11,128 nucleotides of DNA, from positions 1-11,128 of the forward strand of contig NZ_SRZM01000214.1 in NCBI RefSeq assembly GCF_019402445.1, written 5' to 3'. The translations under genes were made by a program, and so were the position numbers. The notes under the pieces were generated by a model that saw nothing but the letters and a program-made list of their open reading frames with translations, was not told the DNA's origin and ran no database searches. The stretch comes from Brachyspira pilosicoli (GTDB lineage Bacteria > Spirochaetota > Brachyspiria > Brachyspirales > Brachyspiraceae). Positions 7,003 through 11,128 of this stretch are shown piece by piece; positions within the stretch are counted from its first letter, which is position 1, and each line of letters starts with the position of its first letter.

Positions 7003-7701
7003 ATGAAAAAAATTATAGTTTTAGGATTAATGCTTATTTCATCATCATTAGTCTACTCGCATTCATTAGGTATAGGTATGTATATACCACTTGGAGGAAG
7101 TATTCCTAGTTTTTATTCAGATAATGCAGAAGCTACTTCCTTTTTTAGTCCAAAATCTGCTTTTGAAGTTGGAGTAATATTTAACCCTAGAGTTAATTTT
7201 AATATAGGCGATGGCACTCATACTATATCATTAGGTGTAGATGTGGGTTGGTATAGAGATACTTTTAAGTTTGCAAACTCTACTGATGTTACGCATGAAT
7301 TTGATAGTGTTATGACAGGAGTTAATTTAGAGTGGAGACCTTTATTATTTCAATTAGGTGTTGGCGGAGGAGTAAAATTTCCATTCTTAGGAAAATATAT
7401 AGAAGGAAATAATAAAACAGCATTAAGCGGAGGAGCTTTTGCAAGTAGATATAATAATGTTTTTATACCTTATGTAAGATTATATACAGGCATCAATATA
7501 ATATTTATTAGCTTATCATTGTATGTTAATTTTGATATACCTTATTTACAAATGAAAAATGGTTTAGAAGGTTTAGGTGTTGGTTATAAATATCCTGGTA
7601 AATTGGGTTCTGTTGATGTTGGAGTTCAATTTGGTATACATTTAGATATGTTTAATTTTGGCGGTACTAAGAAAAGAGAAGTAATAGAGTACGATATATA
7701 A
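7003..7701 (+). CDS. Exported protein, probable small outer-membrane beta-barrel
   Basis: The product has 232 residues. AGGAG (6990-6994) lies 8 nt before ATG 7003. A typical signal peptide, with a KK n-region, a hydrophobic core and SSSLVYS, predicts signal peptidase I cleavage after Ser19. The mature part is rich in Gly, Phe, Tyr and Val, with alternating hydrophobic and polar strands and frequent glycine turns, such as SLGVDVGWYRD (76-86), GVNLEWRPLLFQLGVGGGVKF (106-126), IPYVRLYTGINIIFISLSLYVNFDI (155-179) and SVDVGVQFGIHLDMFNF (203-219). This is the pattern of an 8- to 10-strand barrel. After the last strand there is a hydrophilic tail (GGTKKREVIEYDI), so the protein does not end on the aromatic residue usual for BAM substrates. 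It is flanked by terminators and so is a single-gene unit. Porin, adhesin or structural roles cannot be distinguished. Confidence 0.7.
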   Translation: MKKIIVLGLMLISSSLVYSHSLGIGMYIPLGGSIPSFYSDNAEATSFFSPKSAFEVGVIFNPRVNFNIGDGTHTISLGVDVGWYRDTFKFANSTDVTHEFDSVMTGVNLEWRPLLFQLGVGGGVKFPFLGKYIEGNNKTALSGGAFASRYNNVFIPYVRLYTGINIIFISLSLYVNFDIPYLQMKNGLEGLGVGYKYPGKLGSVDVGVQFGIHLDMFNFGGTKKREVIEYDI

Positions 7702-7725
7702 AACTATTATTAATTTTTATAATTT

Positions 7726-7754
7726 GAGAGTATATTTTATACTCTCTTTTTTTT
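7726..7754 (+). terminator. Intrinsic terminator after the outer-membrane protein gene
   Basis: GAGAGTATA (7726-7734) pairs perfectly with TATACTCTC (7738-7746) around a 3-nt TTT loop, followed by eight T (7747-7754). It begins 24 nt after the stop codon. Confidence 0.85.
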
Positions 7755-7815
7755 AATTAATATGCATTTTTATAAAAAAACTAGCATTTTTATTAATAGT
7801 ATTTTAATAAATGTA

Positions 7816-7853
7816 TTGATATTTTTATGAATAATATTATAATATTATGAATA
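7816..7853 (+). promoter_or_regulatory. Near-consensus sigma70 promoter for the ABC transporter genes
   Basis: TTGATA (7816-7821) and TATAAT (7838-7843) are spaced 16 bp apart. Transcription would start near 7850, giving a short leader of about 43 nt, too short for a typical amino-acid riboswitch. The motif TTATGAATA occurs twice, at 7825-7833 and 7845-7853, exactly 20 bp apart and flanking the -10 box. It may be a regulator site, but low complexity makes chance likely. Confidence 0.55.
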
Positions 7854-7892
7854 GTAATACTATAAATATTTTTTATTATAAAGTTTTATTAT

Positions 7893-8543
7893 ATGGAATA
7901 CATAATATCTACAACAATTTATTTATTAAAAGGCACATATGTTACAATAAGCCTTTATTTAGTTACGGCAATATTTTCTATGCCATTATCTATACTTTTT
8001 GCGGCATTGCAATTTAGTGCTCCAAAATTTATTAGATATATTTTTGACATTTATGCTTGGCTTTTTAGGGGTACTCCTTTAATACTTCAATTAATATTTT
8101 TCTATTATGGTATTCCTCTTATCACCAATAATAAAATAGCTTTTCCAGCATTTACTTCTGCTGCTATTACTTTTATTCTTAATTATGCAGCTTATCTTAT
8201 GGAGATATTTAGAGCTGGTATAGAGAGTATAGATAAGGGACAGTATGAGGCAGCTTATGTACTTAATTTGAATTACAGACAAATAATGACTAGAATAATA
8301 CTTCCGCAGGCTATAAGAAAAGTATTGCCTCCTCTTTCAAATGAAGCTATTAACCTAATAAAAGATACATCATTAGTAATAGTTCTTGGAATAGGTGATT
8401 TGATGCTTTATGCAAGACAGGTTTTAACTAGAGATTTTAAGCTTATACCTTTTGTAATAGCAGGAATAATATATTTATTATTTACATTTGTTATAGTTGT
8501 TCTTTTTAGAAATTTGGAGAAGAAGTATGTCATTAGAAGCTAA
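7893..8543 (+). CDS. Polar amino-acid ABC transporter permease (HisM/GlnP type)
   Basis: The product has 216 residues, the usual length for this family. It is an inner-membrane channel subunit for ATP-driven uptake of amino acids. About five helices are visible: 9-39, 60-77, 84-105, 158-175 and 186-206. Family signatures are [10 protein letters not shown] (58-67), [21 protein letters not shown] (101-121) running into the EAA coupling loop (119-140, ending ILPQA), and [16 protein letters not shown] (155-170). In the EAA loop the usual glycine (EAA-x3-G) is Asn125. The start at ATG 7893 has only a weak ribosome site (AAAG, 7880-7883), and no better in-frame start is evident. The ATPase gene overlaps its 3' end by 17 nt. 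The substrate cannot be specified from the permease alone. Confidence 0.9.
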   Translation: MEYIISTTIYLLKGTYVTISLYLVTAIFSMPLSILFAALQFSAPKFIRYIFDIYAWLFRGTPLILQLIFFYYGIPLITNNKIAFPAFTSAAITFILNYAAYLMEIFRAGIESIDKGQYEAAYVLNLNYRQIMTRIILPQAIRKVLPPLSNEAINLIKDTSLVIVLGIGDLMLYARQVLTRDFKLIPFVIAGIIYLLFTFVIVVLFRNLEKKYVIRS

Positions 8544-9285
8544 TTTAAAAGTTGTTGATTTAAAAAAGAAATATAAAGACTCTGCTGCGGTTAATGGTGT
8601 AAGTTTTACAGTACACAAAGGTGATATAGTTTCTATTATAGGGCCATCTGGTGCTGGAAAGAGTTCACTTCTTAGAAATATTATACAAATAGATAAGCCA
8701 GATTCTGGCGAAGTTTATATAGATAATGAACCTTTATTTTCAAATAATCTTGCTATATCTAAAGAAGATTTTGTAAAGAGAAAAGAAAAGATAGGAATGA
8801 TATTTCAGCACTTTAATTTGTTTCACCACAAAACAGCTTTAGAAAATATCATAGAAGCACCAATCATTGTAAAGAAGCAAAACAAAGACGAAGCAATAGA
8901 AGAGGGATTAAAGTTACTCGATATGGTTGGTCTTAAAGATAAAAGAGACAGTTATCCGAGTGAACTTTCCGGCGGTCAAAAACAGAGAGTTGCAATAGCA
9001 AGAGCTTTAGCAATGAAGCCTGAGGTATTATTATGTGATGAGCCTACTTCTGCTTTGGACCCTGAACTTATAGGGGAGGTTCTCACTGTACTTAAAGGAC
9101 TTGCCGAAGAAAAGATGACTATGATTATAGTAAGCCACGAGATTAGCTTTGTAAGAGAGCTTTCTACAAATATAGCGTTTATGGACAAAGGCAAAATTAT
9201 TGCTATGGATAATTCTGAGAACTTCTTTAATAATCAAAATAATGAAAGAATTAAAGAGTTTTTAAGCAAAATATTTCATAATTGA
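8527..9285 (+). CDS. Polar amino-acid ABC transporter ATP-binding protein (GlnQ/HisP type)
   Basis: The product has 252 residues counted from ATG 8527. This start is preferred over TTG 8497 because GGAG (8516-8519) stands 7 nt before it, and the extra N-terminal residues from the TTG ([10 protein letters not shown]) are atypical. It is the cytoplasmic ATPase driving the adjacent permease. All nucleotide-binding motifs are intact: Walker A GPSGAGKS (39-46), Q-loop Gln94 in MIFQHFNLF, signature LSGGQ (147-151), Walker B VLLCDE (167-172), D-loop SALD (175-178) and H-loop His204. The sequence [14 protein letters not shown] after the Q-loop is characteristic of the polar amino-acid subfamily. The 17-nt overlap with the permease implies translational coupling. 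No periplasmic binding protein gene is present beside the pair. Confidence 0.93.
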   Translation: MSLEANLKVVDLKKKYKDSAAVNGVSFTVHKGDIVSIIGPSGAGKSSLLRNIIQIDKPDSGEVYIDNEPLFSNNLAISKEDFVKRKEKIGMIFQHFNLFHHKTALENIIEAPIIVKKQNKDEAIEEGLKLLDMVGLKDKRDSYPSELSGGQKQRVAIARALAMKPEVLLCDEPTSALDPELIGEVLTVLKGLAEEKMTMIIVSHEISFVRELSTNIAFMDKGKIIAMDNSENFFNNQNNERIKEFLSKIFHN

Positions 9286-9344
9286 TTTATACGTATTGAA
9301 TAAAAAATATTTTAATTATATAATTCTCAAAATATAAATTTTAT

Positions 9345-9380
9345 ATAATAGTGTTTAGGTAAATAATAGTGTTTTGCAAA
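9345..9380 (+). repeat. Imperfect 18-bp tandem repeat before the sulfatase-like gene
   Basis: Two adjacent 18-bp units (9345-9362 and 9363-9380) match at 15 of 18 positions and share an identical first 12 bases, ATAATAGTGTTT. The second unit ends one base before the ATG at 9382. The only ribosome-site-like AGG (9357-9359) is in the first unit, 22 nt from the start codon. Confidence 0.7.
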
Positions 9381-9381
9381 T

Positions 9382-11121
9382 ATGAAAAATAATTTTTATT
9401 TTATTTCTTTTTTTATAATATTAATATTGTATTTTTTATTAATAGATTTTTTATTTCCATTTATGTCTTTAGGAAACTTTGAATTTCATCTAATTGATAT
9501 AATATATATTTATTGGTTTTCTGTGATAGCTTATAATATATGTGATTATATACCAACAAAAAAAAGGCTTATAATATCATATTCTTTTGTAATTGTTGCT
9601 ATATTTTCTTTTTTTAGTATAGAGCCTCTGGGTATCTCTGTGGTTACAAAACCTTTATTTTTTACAGATATGCCTGATTTATATCCGTCATTAATAGAGG
9701 TTGTGCCATTATATTTACAAATTATCACTATAGCTGCTACTGTACTTTATTTTTCTTTGCTTATAGCTTTTGCTTTATATTTTATATATAGATTATATAA
9801 GATGTATAAAATAAAAAGAGTAAAATCTATTTCTTTAATAGTGATTGTGATATTAACAACATATTTATCATTTTTTAGACCTGTAAAGATTAATTCAATT
9901 TATGCGAATTATTTTGATATAGCAAATAGTAAAGGCATAATAAACACAATAAGCCACAGAATATCTTTTGATAAAAAATATAATAATATAGAATGCACTC
10001 TTAATGATGTAAAAAATGCCATTAATTTATTAAGTCAAAGAGATGTAGATGTATCAAAGCTAATAATGCCATATAGTGATGATACAGTTACAAATAGAAG
10101 TGTATTTTTAATATATTTAGAATCTTTTTATGATTACAGTCATTTTGCAAGTTTGTTTGATAAAGACCCTTTTCCAGAGGAATATAGAAAGTGGGCTAAA
10201 GCTTCTTGTAAAGTTGGACCTAATGATGGAAACGGAAGTTTGTTTGCAAGGCTATCTGGTTTAACTGGTAGTTCACCAATATTTCCAAAAAAGCCCGATT
10301 CTACTATCATCACTAAAACTCTTCCATTTTTGTTTAGGGATAAAGGGTATAATGTTATAGCTTTGGAAGAATCTGGAGTTACTTATTATTTAGATAAATT
10401 GTTTCCTGATATTGGAGTTGAAAAAACAGTATTTAGTTTAGGAATTACAAATATAAAAAACTATATTAAAGACAATATTTCAGATGATAATGTTTTTGTT
10501 ACAGGCTTTACATTTTTAGGTCATGCTAATACACATATAAAGAATGATTTAAATTTTGCTTCGAACAATCAAAGATTTATGAGAAAGATAGATAAAAAAA
10601 ATAGGGCTGTTTTGGTAGAAACTCTTGAAAACTCAGCGATGACTGCGATTGATATAATAGAAACTAGAGATATTATATTAGAGAAATATCCAGATGCTAT
10701 AATCATATTTAAACATGACCATTTATATCCATATTTAAAAAATATTATATACAACTCTTCTATAGATGAAAGCATAAAATTATCTTTTTTAAGTTCATAT
10801 ACTGTAAATCCGCTTCTTATATGGAATGGTAAAGATGGGGCTTATAAACTAGAAGATGGTTTTCCTCCAGAGAATATTGCCATGTTTATAGCAGCTAATA
10901 CTAAACTTGATTATACAAATAGTTTGATAGAGCTTCTATATAAAGAAAACACTGATAATATCATAAGGTTTTATAATAGTTTTTATACTAATAGCTATGG
11001 TAATATAAGACGTATAGAGGTTCATAATGATAGTTTATCATATAAGTATGACCATGCTCAAAGGGTAGTATCAGAAGATATATTTAGGGGCAATAAATAC
11101 TTCAATTCTTTAATGGATTAA
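9382..11121 (+). CDS. Membrane-anchored sulfatase-like phosphotransferase (LtaS/OpgB/EptA superfamily)
   Basis: The product has 579 residues. Five N-terminal membrane helices (about 5-27, 36-53, 61-81, 107-137, 148-165) are followed by an extracytoplasmic alkaline-phosphatase-superfamily domain, the architecture of lipoteichoic acid synthase and related phosphoglycerol or phosphoethanolamine transferases. Recognisable are VFLIYLESF (241-249; Glu247 aligns with the metal-binding acid), GNGSLFARLSGLTG (283-296), FLGHANTH (378-385) and KHDH (444-447; Asp446-His447 match the conserved metal-site DH). At the nucleophile position, normally Thr in LtaS, there is Ser286. The likely reaction moves a phospholipid-derived head group onto a surface glycan or lipid, but donor and acceptor are unknown. 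The ribosome site is poor (see the 18-bp repeat just upstream). The stop lies 7 nt before the window end, so the next gene is not visible. Confidence 0.75.
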   Translation: MKNNFYFISFFIILILYFLLIDFLFPFMSLGNFEFHLIDIIYIYWFSVIAYNICDYIPTKKRLIISYSFVIVAIFSFFSIEPLGISVVTKPLFFTDMPDLYPSLIEVVPLYLQIITIAATVLYFSLLIAFALYFIYRLYKMYKIKRVKSISLIVIVILTTYLSFFRPVKINSIYANYFDIANSKGIINTISHRISFDKKYNNIECTLNDVKNAINLLSQRDVDVSKLIMPYSDDTVTNRSVFLIYLESFYDYSHFASLFDKDPFPEEYRKWAKASCKVGPNDGNGSLFARLSGLTGSSPIFPKKPDSTIITKTLPFLFRDKGYNVIALEESGVTYYLDKLFPDIGVEKTVFSLGITNIKNYIKDNISDDNVFVTGFTFLGHANTHIKNDLNFASNNQRFMRKIDKKNRAVLVETLENSAMTAIDIIETRDIILEKYPDAIIIFKHDHLYPYLKNIIYNSSIDESIKLSFLSSYTVNPLLIWNGKDGAYKLEDGFPPENIAMFIAANTKLDYTNSLIELLYKENTDNIIRFYNSFYTNSYGNIRRIEVHNDSLSYKYDHAQRVVSEDIFRGNKYFNSLMD

Positions 11122-11128
11122 ACAAATT

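Noticed and set aside
7831..7848. Perfect 18-bp palindrome ATAATATTATAATATTAT
   Set aside because: It is made only of A and T in an AT-rich promoter region, so it is expected by chance and not specific enough for an operator call.
8497..8526. TTG start extending the ATPase by ten residues
   Set aside because: ATG 8527 has a well-placed GGAG and gives the usual family N-terminus.
1..11128. CRISPR arrays, tRNA or rRNA genes, insertion sequences
   Set aside because: I saw no regularly spaced repeats, no cloverleaf-like GC-rich segments, no rRNA motifs and no transposase in any frame.

Overview
The window is very AT-rich, uses AGA for nearly all arginines and ATA freely for isoleucine, and encodes diderm envelope proteins. 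Together with a large DUF2723/TPR membrane protein, this suggests a low-GC spirochaete, most likely Brachyspira. That assignment is recognition plus inference, not a database result.

Positions 1-2184 (+) hold a run of small integral-membrane genes of unknown function: a gene cut by the left edge (1-456), a 177-residue protein (768-1301), a broken two-helix gene whose start codon appears to have lost its G (about 1405-1595), and a 202-residue five-helix protein (1576-2184). The first two are collinear paralogues. The last two share a looser version of the same C-terminal pattern (membrane helix, short polar turn, then EYLAFS-like helix). A candidate operator, a perfect dyad flanking a TTGACA box, lies between the first two. 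A fourth intact membrane gene (2242-2805) points the other way and converges on this run.

Positions 2806-3086 are a divergent promoter region. Each direction has a good sigma70-like promoter with 17-bp spacing. The rightward transcript would have a leader of about 160 nt containing a short tandem repeat and a GC-rich hairpin that stands out from the AT-rich background. It leads into the largest gene (3087-6824), a GT-C-fold DUF2723 membrane protein (TMEM260-like, probable glycosyltransferase) with C-terminal TPR-like repeats. This gene ends in a strong intrinsic terminator.

Positions 7003-7701 encode a secreted protein, probably a small outer-membrane beta-barrel, as its own transcription unit with a clear terminator. 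Positions 7893-9285 encode a polar amino-acid ABC permease and its ATPase, overlapping and translationally coupled, behind a near-consensus promoter. No substrate-binding protein is present. Positions 9382-11121 encode a membrane-anchored alkaline-phosphatase-superfamily protein resembling lipoteichoic acid synthase or phosphoethanolamine/phosphoglycerol transferases. An imperfect 18-bp tandem repeat sits just before its start.

The right-hand 8 kb looks like ordinary envelope and transport genes. The left-hand 2.8 kb looks accessory: paralogous, decaying and of unknown function.
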